Below are positions 42,985-51,274 of a DNA stretch of 64,000 bases, one piece after another (the first letter of the stretch is position 1; each line of letters opens with the position of its first letter). The notes below the pieces were generated by a model. The model worked only from the letters and a program-made list of their open reading frames with translations, ran no database searches and was not told where the DNA came from. The position numbers and the translations under genes are program-made. This stretch comes from Pseudomonadota bacterium. GTDB taxonomy: Bacteria; Pseudomonadota; Gammaproteobacteria; Burkholderiales; Rhodocyclaceae. The stretch spans positions 1 to 64,000 of the forward strand of contig QQUN01000005.1 of the NCBI GenBank assembly GCA_008501585.1. Direction: 5' to 3'.

Positions 42985-43817
42985 CGCGGCGTGACTCGAT
43001 CCTGCGCGAGATGGGCCTGGGCCCGATCTGGCGGCTGCGCGATGCGCCGGATGTGGCGCCGGCAGACGACGGGGTCGAACCGGCCGCGGTACAGGTCGAC
43101 CCGCCGCCCGCGCCGCCGCCTCCGCCACGGCAGGCCGCATCGCCGCTCAAGTCGCTGGCATCGTTCAATAGTGCACCGGCTGAGCCGGCCGTCGCGCGCA
43201 CCGCACCCGCCGACGCGGGCGAGCGCAGCGCGCGCCTGGCAGGACTCGACTGGGCGGCGCTGACCGAGACCATTCTCGCCTGCCGTGACTGCACGCTGTG
43301 CGAGCAGCGCACCCAGGCCGTCCCCGGCGTGGGCGACCCGCAGGCCGACTGGCTGTTCGTTGGCGAAGGGCCGGGGGCCGAGGAGGATGCGCGCGGCGAG
43401 CCGTTTGTGGGCAAGGCCGGCAAGCTGCTCGATGCCATGCTGGCGGCCATCGACCTGAAGCGGGGCGACAATGTGTACATTGCCAACGCGGTCAAATGCC
43501 GGCCACCACTGAACCGCACGCCGGAGGCGGAGGAGCTGGCGGCGTGCTTCCCCTACCTGGCGCGCCAGATCGAACTGATCCGCCCGAAGCTGATCGTCGC
43601 CCTCGGCCGCCCGGCAGCGCAGGCTTTGTTAAATACCGACATTCGTATTGCATCGGCCCGAGGCCGGTGTTTTGATTACCACGGCACGCCGGTCATCGTG
43701 ACGTATCACCCGGCGTATTTGCTGCGCAACCCGCTCGATAAGGCCAAGGCGTGGGAAGACCTGTGCTTTGCCCGTCGCCAGATGCGGGATCGCGCGTCCG
43801 GACAGGGAGAGGTTTGA
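42981..43817 (+). CDS. Uracil-DNA glycosylase, family 4/5 Fe-S type
   Basis: Removes uracil from DNA. 278 residues: the first about 95 are a Pro/Ala-rich extension with no clear fold, the rest is the catalytic domain. Fe-S ligands begin with [12 protein letters not shown]; motif 1 is [21 protein letters not shown]; later [15 protein letters not shown] carries another cluster Cys and motif 2 is [10 protein letters not shown]. Start overlaps rimI by 4 bp. The long low-complexity N-terminus is common in proteobacterial members. Confidence 0.9.
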   Translation: MTRRDSILREMGLGPIWRLRDAPDVAPADDGVEPAAVQVDPPPAPPPPPRQAASPLKSLASFNSAPAEPAVARTAPADAGERSARLAGLDWAALTETILACRDCTLCEQRTQAVPGVGDPQADWLFVGEGPGAEEDARGEPFVGKAGKLLDAMLAAIDLKRGDNVYIANAVKCRPPLNRTPEAEELAACFPYLARQIELIRPKLIVALGRPAAQALLNTDIRIASARGRCFDYHGTPVIVTYHPAYLLRNPLDKAKAWEDLCFARRQMRDRASGQGEV

Positions 43818-44419
43818 TGAGATTGTTTCGCGTGCTGGCCGTGTGCCTGCTTTCCGTCAGTTTGTTGTCGGGCTGCGGCTACAACCAGATCCAGATCAAC
43901 GATGAAAAGGTCACCGCCGCCTGGGCCGAGGTGCTGAACCAGTACAAGCGCCGTGCCGACCTGGTGCCCAACCTGGTCAACGTGGTGAAGGGCTATGCCG
44001 ACCATGAGCGCGAGGTGCTCACCCAGGTGACCGAGGCGCGCGCCAATGTGGCCGGCGTGAAGGTGACGCCCGAACTGCTCAACGACCCGGCGGCGATGGC
44101 CCAGTTCCAGCAGGCGCAGGCCAACCTCAGTGGCGCACTGTCGCGCCTGCTGGTCACCGTCGAGCGCTATCCGGACCTCAAGGCCGACGCGAGCTTCCGC
44201 GACCTGCAGGCGCAGCTCGAAGGCACCGAGAACCGGGTCACGGTGGCGCGCAACCGCTTCATCGAGGCGGTGCAGACTTACAACATCTCGGTGCGCACCT
44301 TCCCGAACAACCTCACCGCCATGGTCATGGGCTACTCGCCCAAGGCCAGCTTCACGGTGGAAAACCCCGAGGCCATCAGCCAGCCGCCGGCCGTGCAGTT
44401 CGGTAGCGGCAAGTCCTGA
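43817..44419 (+). CDS. lemA: LemA family lipoprotein
   Basis: Envelope protein of 200 residues starting at the ATG at 43817, which overlaps the udg stop by one base. A lipoprotein signal with lipobox LSGC (Cys20) is followed by the LemA helical domain: VTAAWAEVLNQYKRRADLVPNLVNVVKGYADHE and the C-terminal NRFIEAVQTYNISVRTFPNNL. LemA is usually encoded with one or two TPM-domain membrane proteins, as here; the complex has no agreed function. Confidence 0.93.
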   Translation: MRLFRVLAVCLLSVSLLSGCGYNQIQINDEKVTAAWAEVLNQYKRRADLVPNLVNVVKGYADHEREVLTQVTEARANVAGVKVTPELLNDPAAMAQFQQAQANLSGALSRLLVTVERYPDLKADASFRDLQAQLEGTENRVTVARNRFIEAVQTYNISVRTFPNNLTAMVMGYSPKASFTVENPEAISQPPAVQFGSGKS

Positions 44420-45315
44420 TGCATCGTCGGGCTGGCGCTCGCGCGGCGCTTGCGCTGTGGCTGTGCCTGGCGTGGCTGGCGGTGTTGCCGCGCCTTGCGC
44501 TGGCCGCGCCGCTGCAGGCGGTGCCGGCGCTCGAAGCGCGGGTTACCGACCTGACCGGCACGCTCAGCCCTGACGAGCAGGCCGCCATCGCGCAGCGCCT
44601 GGCGGCGGTCGAGCAACGCAAGGGCAGCCAGATTGCGCTGCTGATCGTGCCAACCACCGAGCCCGAGGCCATTGAGCAATACAGCATTCGCGTGGTCGAC
44701 GCCTGGCAACTGGGCCGCAAGGGCGTCGACGACGGCGTGTTGCTGCTGGTGGCCAAGGCCGATCGCGCCCTGCGCATCGAGGTCGGGCGCGGGCTCGAAG
44801 GGGCGATCCCCGACGCCATCGCCAAGCGCATCATCGCCGAACAGATCACCCCGCATTTCCGCGATGGGCGCTTTGCCGCCGGGCTCAATGCCGGCATCGA
44901 CGCGATCACCGCGCGTATCGACGGGGAACCGCTGCCTGCGCCGGTGCGTCGTGCGCCGCAGGCCTCGGCCGACTCGGTGTTCGACCTGCTGGTCCAGACT
45001 GTCTTCATCGCCTTTTTCGCCGCCCCCTTCCTGCGCGCCATCTTCGGCCGGCTGCTGGCCTCCGGGGTGGGCGCGGTTGCGGGCGGACTGTGGTGGTTTC
45101 TGAGCACAAGCGCGCTGAGCCTGGCCGGTATCGGTGCGGTGGTTGCGGCGGTGGCGGTCATGGTGGTCGGCAGCGGGCGCGGCGGCGGGCCGTGGACCAC
45201 CGGCAGCGGCCACGGCGGCGGCTTCGGCAGCCGTGGCGGCGGCTGGTCGTCTGGTGGCGGTTTCAGTGGCGGTGGCGGCGGTTTCAGCGGCGGCGGCGCC
45301 TCGGGGCGGTGGTAA
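44419..45315 (+). CDS. TPM-domain membrane protein (YgcG family)
   Basis: 298 residues: signal peptide to about residue 30, a periplasmic TPM/Psb32 domain (VTDLTGTLSPDEQAAIAQRLAAVEQ, QIALLIVPTTEPEAIEQYSIRV, LRIEVGRGLEGAIPDAIAKRII), two membrane segments around 205-255, and a Gly/Ser-rich tail (GGGFSGGGGGFSGGG) ending RW. The Gly-rich end is a hallmark of the family. Start overlaps lemA by 1 bp. Confidence 0.9.
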   Translation: MHRRAGARAALALWLCLAWLAVLPRLALAAPLQAVPALEARVTDLTGTLSPDEQAAIAQRLAAVEQRKGSQIALLIVPTTEPEAIEQYSIRVVDAWQLGRKGVDDGVLLLVAKADRALRIEVGRGLEGAIPDAIAKRIIAEQITPHFRDGRFAAGLNAGIDAITARIDGEPLPAPVRRAPQASADSVFDLLVQTVFIAFFAAPFLRAIFGRLLASGVGAVAGGLWWFLSTSALSLAGIGAVVAAVAVMVVGSGRGGGPWTTGSGHGGGFGSRGGGWSSGGGFSGGGGGFSGGGASGRW

Positions 45316-45812
45316 TGGACGTCACACGCATCCTGCGCCATCTGCTGATTCCCGCCTGGCGGGTGAAGCGGCGCTTTCCCGAAGCGATGCTGGCCGAGAT
45401 CGAAGCGGCAATCCGCGACTCGGAATCCGCGCATCGCGGCGAGATCGGGCTGGCGATCGAGTGTGGGCTCGGCCTGGCCGCCTTGTGGCGTGGCGTCACG
45501 CCGCGTCAGCGGGCGCTCGACGCCTTTGCGTCGCTCGGCATCTGGGATACCGAAGAGAACACCGGCGTGCTGCTGTACATCCAGTACGCCGACCATGCGG
45601 TGGAGATCGTGGCTGACCGGGGCATCGCCCGGCATGTGCCGGCCGAGCGCTGGCAGGCGATCTGCCGTGCGCTGGAGGCACGCTTTCGCGCCGGGGACTA
45701 TGCCGGCGGTTGCGCGGCGGCGGTCGCCGAGATCGGAACGCTGATCGCCACGCACTACCCGAAGACTGACGACAACCCCAACGAGCTGCCGAACCGGCCG
45801 GTGATCATGTAG
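45315..45812 (+). CDS. TPM-domain protein, second copy
   Basis: 165 residues, start at the ATG overlapping the upstream stop (TAATG). No signal peptide. The TPM domain is recognisable in EAAIRDSESAHRGEIGLAIECGL, ENTGVLLYIQYADHAVEIVADRGIARHVPAERW and AGGCAAAVAEIGTLIATHYP. It forms the third member of the lemA-TPM-TPM unit, a common trio in Betaproteobacteria. It ends 12 bp before convergent lplT. Confidence 0.88.
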   Translation: MDVTRILRHLLIPAWRVKRRFPEAMLAEIEAAIRDSESAHRGEIGLAIECGLGLAALWRGVTPRQRALDAFASLGIWDTEENTGVLLYIQYADHAVEIVADRGIARHVPAERWQAICRALEARFRAGDYAGGCAAAVAEIGTLIATHYPKTDDNPNELPNRPVIM

Positions 45813-45824
45813 CGCCGCGCGCCG

Positions 45825-47078
45825 TCAGTGCATCGGCGAATCGTCGAGGTGCGCCACGTCGTCCGACACGCGCTGGTTGGCGTGGTGGGCTTTCTGCACC
45901 AGGTACATGGTGCCGGCCACGAACAGGCCGAAGAGGATGATCACCGTGTTGATCGACACCCCCCACATGATCAGCAGCGCGTAGATGCCGGTCATGACCA
46001 GGATCGACAGGTTCTCGTTGAAGTTCTGTACCGCGATCGAGTGGCCGGCACCCATCAGGATGTGGCCGCGATGCTGGAGCAGGGCGTTCATCGGCACCAC
46101 GAAGAAGCCGGCCAGCGCCCCCACCAGGATGAGCAGGAAGATGGCGATGGTCTCGTTGGTCACCAGCGTCATCACCAGCACCATCAAGCCCATGCCGATG
46201 CCCATCGGGATCACCCGCACCGACTTGCGCAGCGTCACATAGCGCGCGGCAAGCACCGCACCGACGGCCACGCCGATGGCCACCACGCCCTGCAGCATGG
46301 TGGCGCTGGACAGGTCCATGCCCAGCGCGTGCTCGGCCCACTTGTAAACAATGAACTGCAGCGTGGCGCCGGCGCCCCAGAACAGCGTCGTCACCGCCAG
46401 CGAGATCTGGCCGAGCTTGTCGCGCCAGAGCAGCTTGAGACAGTGGTTGAAGTCGTGCACCAGGTAGAGCGGATTCTTCTTGAGCACCTTGTGGTCGACG
46501 CCGGTGTCCGGGACGAACATGTTGAAGACGGCCGCGATCACGTACAGCACGCCGATGATCAGCAAGGCCATCTGGTAGGGCTCGTTGCCGAAGGGCAGCG
46601 GCAGGCTCTGCAGGAAGTGGCTCACGTCATCGCGGATCAGCGCGCCGCCGATCACGGTGCCGAGGATGATGGCGCCCACGGTGAGTCCTTCGATCCAGCC
46701 GTTGGCCACGACCAGCAGCCGGTGCGGGAGGTACTCGGTGAGGATGCCGTACTTGGCCGGCGAGTAGGCCGCCGCGCCCAGGCCGACGATGGCGTAGGCA
46801 AACAAGGGGTGGGCGCCAAACACCATCATGGCGCAGCCGGCGATCTTGATGGTGTTGCTGATGAGCATCACCCGCCACTTGGGCATCGAGTCGGCAAACG
46901 CGCCCACAAAGGCGGCCAGCGCCACGTAGGAGACGGTGAAGAACAGCTTGAGCAGCGGCTCGTATTCCTGCGGCGCCTGCATGTCGCGCAGCAGGGCAAT
47001 GGAGGCAATGAGCAGCGCATTGTCGGCCAGCGCCGAAAAAAACTGTGCCGCCATGATGATGTAGAAGCCGCGGTTCAT
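45825..47078 (-). CDS. lplT: Lysophospholipid transporter LplT
   Basis: Major facilitator of 417 residues with about 12 helices, flipping lysophospholipids across the inner membrane for reacylation. The start MNRGFYIIMAAQFFSALADNALLIASIALL and segments FGAHPLFAYAIVGLGAAAYSPAKYGILTEYLP and LVVANGWIEGLTVGAIILGTVIGG are characteristic of LplT. The acyltransferase (aas) that often follows is not in the window. Confidence 0.93.
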   Translation of the reverse strand: MNRGFYIIMAAQFFSALADNALLIASIALLRDMQAPQEYEPLLKLFFTVSYVALAAFVGAFADSMPKWRVMLISNTIKIAGCAMMVFGAHPLFAYAIVGLGAAAYSPAKYGILTEYLPHRLLVVANGWIEGLTVGAIILGTVIGGALIRDDVSHFLQSLPLPFGNEPYQMALLIIGVLYVIAAVFNMFVPDTGVDHKVLKKNPLYLVHDFNHCLKLLWRDKLGQISLAVTTLFWGAGATLQFIVYKWAEHALGMDLSSATMLQGVVAIGVAVGAVLAARYVTLRKSVRVIPMGIGMGLMVLVMTLVTNETIAIFLLILVGALAGFFVVPMNALLQHRGHILMGAGHSIAVQNFNENLSILVMTGIYALLIMWGVSINTVIILFGLFVAGTMYLVQKAHHANQRVSDDVAHLDDSPMH

Positions 47079-47243
47079 CGTTGGTAGTGGCGGGGCGCAG
47101 GATGGACGAAGGCCGGTTTATACCACGAAGGGCGTGACGAAGTGTCTGGGTCAGATCAAGGCCGTGGCGATTGACACATGCCAGCGCGTCCGCTGGCGAT
47201 CTGTGGTGAAATGCACATCGGAATAAATCTTCTTTATCGAGCC

Positions 47244-48149
47244 ATGGCCGACCGTCGTCTTCAAGTCTTCAATGCCGTTGTGAAATACGGCTCCTTCACC
47301 CGCGCCGCCGAGCGACTGTTCATGACCCAGCCCGCGGTGACCTTCCAGATCAAGCAGCTGGAGGAGCACTTCAACACCCGTCTGCTCGAACGCGGCCATG
47401 GTTACGCCACGCTCACGCCGGCCGGCGAGATCGTGCACAACTACGCGGAGCGGATCCTGGCCCTCAACGAGGAGATGGAGGCCCGTGTGTCGGAGCTGAC
47501 CGACGAGTTGGCCGGCACGCTCAACATCGGCACCAGCACCACCATCGCCGCCTACTGGCTGCCGAAGATCCTCGAAGGCTTCAAGCGGCAGTATCCGCGC
47601 GTGATCCCGCGGGTCAGCGTGGGCAACTCCAGCCTGGTGGCCGGCCGCGTGGCCAACCGCGACCTCGATCTCGGCCTGATCGAGATCGTCACCGACGACC
47701 CCTCGCTCGAGCGCTGCGGCGCGGCGCAGGACGAGTTGATGGTGATCTGCAGCCCGCGCCATCCGCTGGCCCGGGCCGAGACGCTGAGCGCTGCCGAGTT
47801 GCTGCCGCATCCGTTCATCACCCGCGAGCCGGGCAACGCCATCCGCGATCTGGCCGATCAGTATTTCGCCGCCGCCGGCATCGGCATGGACGAGGTGACG
47901 ATTGCCGCCGAACTGGGCTCGCTGGCGGCCGTCAAGCAACTGGCCAGCGAGGGCTTCGGCTTCGGCATTGCCTCGCATGCCGCCATCCAGCGCGATATCG
48001 GCGAGGGGCGAATCGCCGCCGTACCGTTGCAGCCCAAGCTCTACACGCCGCTGGAGGTGATCTTCCCGAAAGACAAGTTCCGCTCGCGGCTGATCACCAC
48101 CTTTGCCGAATTTGCCGTCGAACAACTCGCCGCTGGCGCCCAACGCTGA
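47244..48149 (+). CDS. LysR-family transcriptional regulator
   Basis: 301 residues, start at the ATG at 47244 (MADRRLQVFNAVVKYGSFTRAAERL). N-terminal winged helix with AAERLFMTQPAVTFQIKQLEEHFNTRLLER and a C-terminal effector domain starting about residue 90 (GTLNIGTSTTIAAYWLPKIL). The effector-domain sequence is of the CysL/CbbR group, but the ligand cannot be assigned. It lies 2 bp upstream of radA and reads into it. Confidence 0.88.
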   Translation: MADRRLQVFNAVVKYGSFTRAAERLFMTQPAVTFQIKQLEEHFNTRLLERGHGYATLTPAGEIVHNYAERILALNEEMEARVSELTDELAGTLNIGTSTTIAAYWLPKILEGFKRQYPRVIPRVSVGNSSLVAGRVANRDLDLGLIEIVTDDPSLERCGAAQDELMVICSPRHPLARAETLSAAELLPHPFITREPGNAIRDLADQYFAAAGIGMDEVTIAAELGSLAAVKQLASEGFGFGIASHAAIQRDIGEGRIAAVPLQPKLYTPLEVIFPKDKFRSRLITTFAEFAVEQLAAGAQR

Positions 48150-48151
48150 CC

Positions 48152-49528
48152 ATGGCCACCAAAGCCAAACAACGCAGTACCTTCGTCTGCAACGAATGCG
48201 GCGGCCACACGCCGCGCTGGCAGGGCCAGTGCCCGCATTGCCAGCAATGGAACACCATCGTCGAGACCGTGGCCGAGCCGAGCAGCGGCCCCAACCGCTT
48301 TGCCGCGCTGGCCGGCACCACCAGCGGCCTGCGTGCGCTGTCCGAGATCGAGCCGCGCGAAGAGCCGCGCATCCCCACCGGCATCGGCGAGTTCGACCGC
48401 GTGCTCGGCGGCGGGCTGGTGGCCGGCGGCGTGGTACTGATCGGCGGCGACCCCGGCATTGGCAAATCGACCTTGCTGCTGCAGGCCTTGGCCGTGCTCG
48501 CACCGCATCACAAGGTGGTGTACGTGAGCGGCGAAGAATCGGCCGACCAGGTGGCCCTGCGCGCCCAGCGCCTGCAACTGCCCACCGAAGGCCTGCAACT
48601 GCTGCCCGAGATCGGCCTGGAGGCCATCCTTGGCACGCTCGGCACCGCCCGGCCGCGCATCGCCGTCATTGACTCGATCCAGACGCTGTACTCCGACGCC
48701 TATAGCTCCGCCCCCGGCTCGGTCACCCAGGTGCGCGAATGCGCCGCGCAGCTCACGCGCTTCGCCAAGCAAAGCGGCACCAGCCTGATCCTCGTGGGCC
48801 ATGTGACCAAGGACGGCAGCCTGGCCGGCCCGCGCGTGCTCGAACACATGGTCGACACCGTCCTCTATTTCGAGGGCGACACCCACTCCAGCTTCCGCCT
48901 GGTGCGCGCCTTCAAGAACCGCTTTGGCGCGGTGAATGAGCTGGGCGTGTTCGCCATGACCGACCGCGGCCTGCGCCCGGTCTCCAACCCCTCGGCCATC
49001 TTCCTCTCCCAGCACAGCCAGCCCGTCCCCGGCGCCTGCGTGCTGGTCACGCAGGAAGGCACCCGCCCGCTGCTGGTCGAGGTGCAGGCCCTGGTCGACA
49101 ACAGCCACGCCCCCAGCCCGCGCCGCCTCAGCGTCGGCCTGGAGCAAAACCGCCTCGCCATGCTGCTCGCCGTCGCCCACCGCCATGCCGGCATCCAGTG
49201 CGCCGATCAAGATGTGTTTGTGAACGCCGTCGGGGGCGTCAAGATCAGCGAGCCCGCCGCCGACCTCGCGGTGCTGCTGGCGATCGTCTCCTCGCTCAAG
49301 AACAAGCCGCTGCCGGCACAACTTGCGGTCTTCGGCGAAGTCGGCCTCGCCGGCGAAATCCGCCCCGCACCGCGCGGGCAGGAGCGTCTCAAGGAAGCCG
49401 CCAAACTCGGCTTCACCCACGCCATCGTGCCCAAGGCCAATGCGCCGAAAGGCGGGGTGAAGGGGATCGAGGTGATTGCGGTGGATCGGGTGGAGGAGGC
49501 GATTTCACGGGTGTCGGGGTTGGGGTGA
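48152..49528 (+). CDS. radA: DNA repair protein RadA
   Basis: RecA-like helicase that assists branch migration in recombination. 458 residues. N-terminal zinc finger CNECGGHTPRWQGQCPHC, Walker A GGDPGIGKST, Walker B IAVIDSIQTLY, the RadA-specific KNRFG motif in FKNRFGAVNELGVF, and a C-terminal Lon-like domain (VNAVGGVKISEPAADLAVLLAI, FGEVGLAGEIRP). Complete. Confidence 0.97.
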   Translation: MATKAKQRSTFVCNECGGHTPRWQGQCPHCQQWNTIVETVAEPSSGPNRFAALAGTTSGLRALSEIEPREEPRIPTGIGEFDRVLGGGLVAGGVVLIGGDPGIGKSTLLLQALAVLAPHHKVVYVSGEESADQVALRAQRLQLPTEGLQLLPEIGLEAILGTLGTARPRIAVIDSIQTLYSDAYSSAPGSVTQVRECAAQLTRFAKQSGTSLILVGHVTKDGSLAGPRVLEHMVDTVLYFEGDTHSSFRLVRAFKNRFGAVNELGVFAMTDRGLRPVSNPSAIFLSQHSQPVPGACVLVTQEGTRPLLVEVQALVDNSHAPSPRRLSVGLEQNRLAMLLAVAHRHAGIQCADQDVFVNAVGGVKISEPAADLAVLLAIVSSLKNKPLPAQLAVFGEVGLAGEIRPAPRGQERLKEAAKLGFTHAIVPKANAPKGGVKGIEVIAVDRVEEAISRVSGLG

Positions 49529-49639
49529 ACGTGCACCTCGCCCCGATTGGGGGCTGTTTGAGCTGCTGAAGGTGGTTTCGGACGGCCATCATTCACTGAA
49601 GCGTCGTATGCTTACTGGACTGATAACAGGAGCGATGCG

Positions 49640-49930
49640 GTGAACCGGCAAAGTGCAATCGACCAACTGACCCGTAGCAAGGCTGAGCTGCAGCGCCGGT
49701 TCGGGGTGACGCGGTTGTCTTTGTTTGGCTCGACGGCGCGGGATGCGGCCACCGATAAGAGCGACGTCGACATCCTCGTTGCCTTCGATGGCCCGGCAAC
49801 CTCCAAACGTTACTTCGGCGTCCAGTTCTATCTTGAGGATTTGCTGGGTTGCCCGGTCGACCTGGTCACCGAAAAGGCCTTGCGGCCCGAGCTGCGGCCC
49901 TTTGTGGAGCAGGAGCGGGTGGATGTCTGA
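49640..49930 (+). CDS. mntA: MntA-type nucleotidyltransferase antitoxin
   Basis: Minimal nucleotidyltransferase of 96 residues. The GSTAR motif (30-34) and the metal-binding Asp42 and Asp44 in SDVDILVAF are intact, so it should be an active AMP-transferase. In characterised MntA-HepT pairs the antitoxin adds AMP to a Tyr of the toxin. GTG start with AGGAG 8 nt upstream. It overlaps the toxin gene by 8 bp. Confidence 0.88.
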   Translation: MNRQSAIDQLTRSKAELQRRFGVTRLSLFGSTARDAATDKSDVDILVAFDGPATSKRYFGVQFYLEDLLGCPVDLVTEKALRPELRPFVEQERVDV

Positions 49931-50270
49931 ATCGCCGGTGCGCGAATGGCGCTTCTATCTGAATGACATGACGGGCTTTGCCGAGAAGGTGCTGGCCTAT
50001 ACGGACGGCTTTGATCAGGCGACGTTTGTCGCGAGTTCTCTGGCCTACGATGCCACTTTGCGTAATCTCGAACTGATCGGCGAGGCAGCAACGCATATTC
50101 CCGATGCAGTTCGTGCTGCGCATCCGGAGATTCCGTGGCGCATGATCATCGCTACCCGCAATCGATTGATCCACGGCTATCTGGGCATCGATGAGGACAC
50201 GCTGTGGAGCATCATTCAGGACGAAGTGCCGACGCTGTTGCAGCAATTGAAGAAAATCGTGGCGGCCTGA
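49923..50270 (+). CDS. hepT: HepT-type HEPN ribonuclease toxin
   Basis: 115-residue helical HEPN protein. The catalytic RX4H motif is Arg79-His84 (RNRLIH) followed by GY, so Tyr86 is the residue AMPylated in studied HepT proteins. Other conserved stretches are LRNLELIGEAATHIPDAVR and PWRMIIATRN. Start at the ATG at 49923; the longer track ORF is a read-in. All key residues of toxin and antitoxin are present, so the module looks functional. Confidence 0.9.
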   Translation: MSESPVREWRFYLNDMTGFAEKVLAYTDGFDQATFVASSLAYDATLRNLELIGEAATHIPDAVRAAHPEIPWRMIIATRNRLIHGYLGIDEDTLWSIIQDEVPTLLQQLKKIVAA

Positions 50271-50280
50271 GATAGCAGAG

Positions 50281-50372
50281 GTAGCCCGGATGCAGGCCTG
50301 CAAGGCCGAAATCCGGGGGTGACGGTTGATGAGGCACCGCTCCCGGATTCCGCTTTGCTGCATCCGGGCTAC
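50281..50372. repeat. Nested-palindrome repeat of the GTAGCCCGG type
   Basis: Outer arms GTAGCCCGGATGCAG (50281-50295) and its perfect complement (50358-50372), and inner arms AATCCGGG/CCCGGATT, give a nested dyad of 92 bp between hepT and fpr. The same outer motif and nesting occur in each unit of the array at 56688-57328. Repeats with this core are widespread between genes in proteobacteria. Confidence 0.7.
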
Positions 50373-50399
50373 GAATCGGCGCCACGCGGCCGCGTCGGT

Positions 50400-51176
50400 T
50401 TACTTCTCCACAAACGCCCGTTCAATCACGTAGTCGCCGGTCTCGCCGGTGCGCGGCGAGATTTCGAAGCCCATGTCGTCGAGCATCTTGCTGCAGTCGT
50501 CCAGCATGGCGGGGCTGCCGCAGATCATGGCGCGGTCGAGCGCGGGGTCGATGACCGGCAGGCCGGTGTCGGCGAAGAGCTTGCCGGAGGGGATCACCTC
50601 GGTGATGCGGCCGTTGTTGCGGAAGGCTTCGCGGGTCACGGTGGGGTAGTACACCAGTTGCTCGCGCACCGCCTCGCCGATGAACTCGTTGGTCGGCAGG
50701 GTCTTTTCGATGAATTCGCTGTAGGCCAGTTCCGAGGTCCAGCGCACGCCGTGCAGCAGCACCACCTTGTCGAAGCGCTCGTAGGTTTCCGGGTCCTGGA
50801 TCACACTCATGAAGGGCGCAAGACCGGTGCCGGTGGACAGCAGGTACAGGTTGCGCCCCGGGCGCAGGTCGCGCAGCACCAGCGTGCCGGTGGGCTTGCG
50901 GCTGACCACGATGGGGTCGCCGGGCTGCAGGTGCTGCAGGCGCGAGGTGAGGGGGCCGTCGGGCACCTTGATGCTGAAGAACTCGAGGTGCTCTTCGTAG
51001 TTGGGGCTGGCGATGCTGTAGGCGCGGATCAGCGGGCGCGACTCGGTTTCCAGCCCGATCATGACGAACTGGCCGTTCTCGAAGCGCAGGCCGCGGTCGC
51101 GGGTGGTGCGGAAGCTGAACAGGTTCTCGTTCCAGTGGTGGACGCTGAGGACGCGTTCGGTGGCCAGGTTGCTCAT
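50400..51176 (-). CDS. fpr: Ferredoxin--NADP+ reductase (bacterial FPR type)
   Basis: Flavoenzyme exchanging electrons between NADPH and ferredoxin/flavodoxin. Start at the ATG at 51176, with GGAG upstream, giving 258 residues. FAD-binding RAYSIASPNYEEHLEFFSI, pyrophosphate loop GPLTSRL, NADP site LLSTGTGLAPFMSVI and ICGSPAMLDDC. The C-terminus AFVEK is that of Azotobacter-type FPR. It is divergent from a LysR gene, an arrangement known from Pseudomonas fpr-finR. Confidence 0.93.
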   Translation of the reverse strand: MSNLATERVLSVHHWNENLFSFRTTRDRGLRFENGQFVMIGLETESRPLIRAYSIASPNYEEHLEFFSIKVPDGPLTSRLQHLQPGDPIVVSRKPTGTLVLRDLRPGRNLYLLSTGTGLAPFMSVIQDPETYERFDKVVLLHGVRWTSELAYSEFIEKTLPTNEFIGEAVREQLVYYPTVTREAFRNNGRITEVIPSGKLFADTGLPVIDPALDRAMICGSPAMLDDCSKMLDDMGFEISPRTGETGDYVIERAFVEK

Positions 51177-51225
51177 GCTTTTTACTCCAGACACGTTGGG
51201 TTGATGTGACTTTACGGTGGTGTTT

Positions 51226-51265
51226 ATGTTCGATAAAGCGAATAATTTGGATAGATATGTTCGAT
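51226..51265. promoter_or_regulatory. Direct repeats in the fpr-LysR intergenic region, candidate LysR sites
   Basis: ATGTTCGAT occurs at 51226-51234 and again at 51257-51265, 31 bp apart, about three helical turns. The first copy is part of the small dyad TTCG-N6-CGAA. This gap is AT-rich and must contain both divergent promoters. Confidence 0.4.
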
Positions 51266-51274
51266 TGAGTCGAT

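Noticed and set aside
45828-47087. 419-residue plus-strand ORF opposite lplT
   Set aside because: Composition (His/Gln/Asp-rich) and exact mirroring of the lplT coding region mark it as a shadow.
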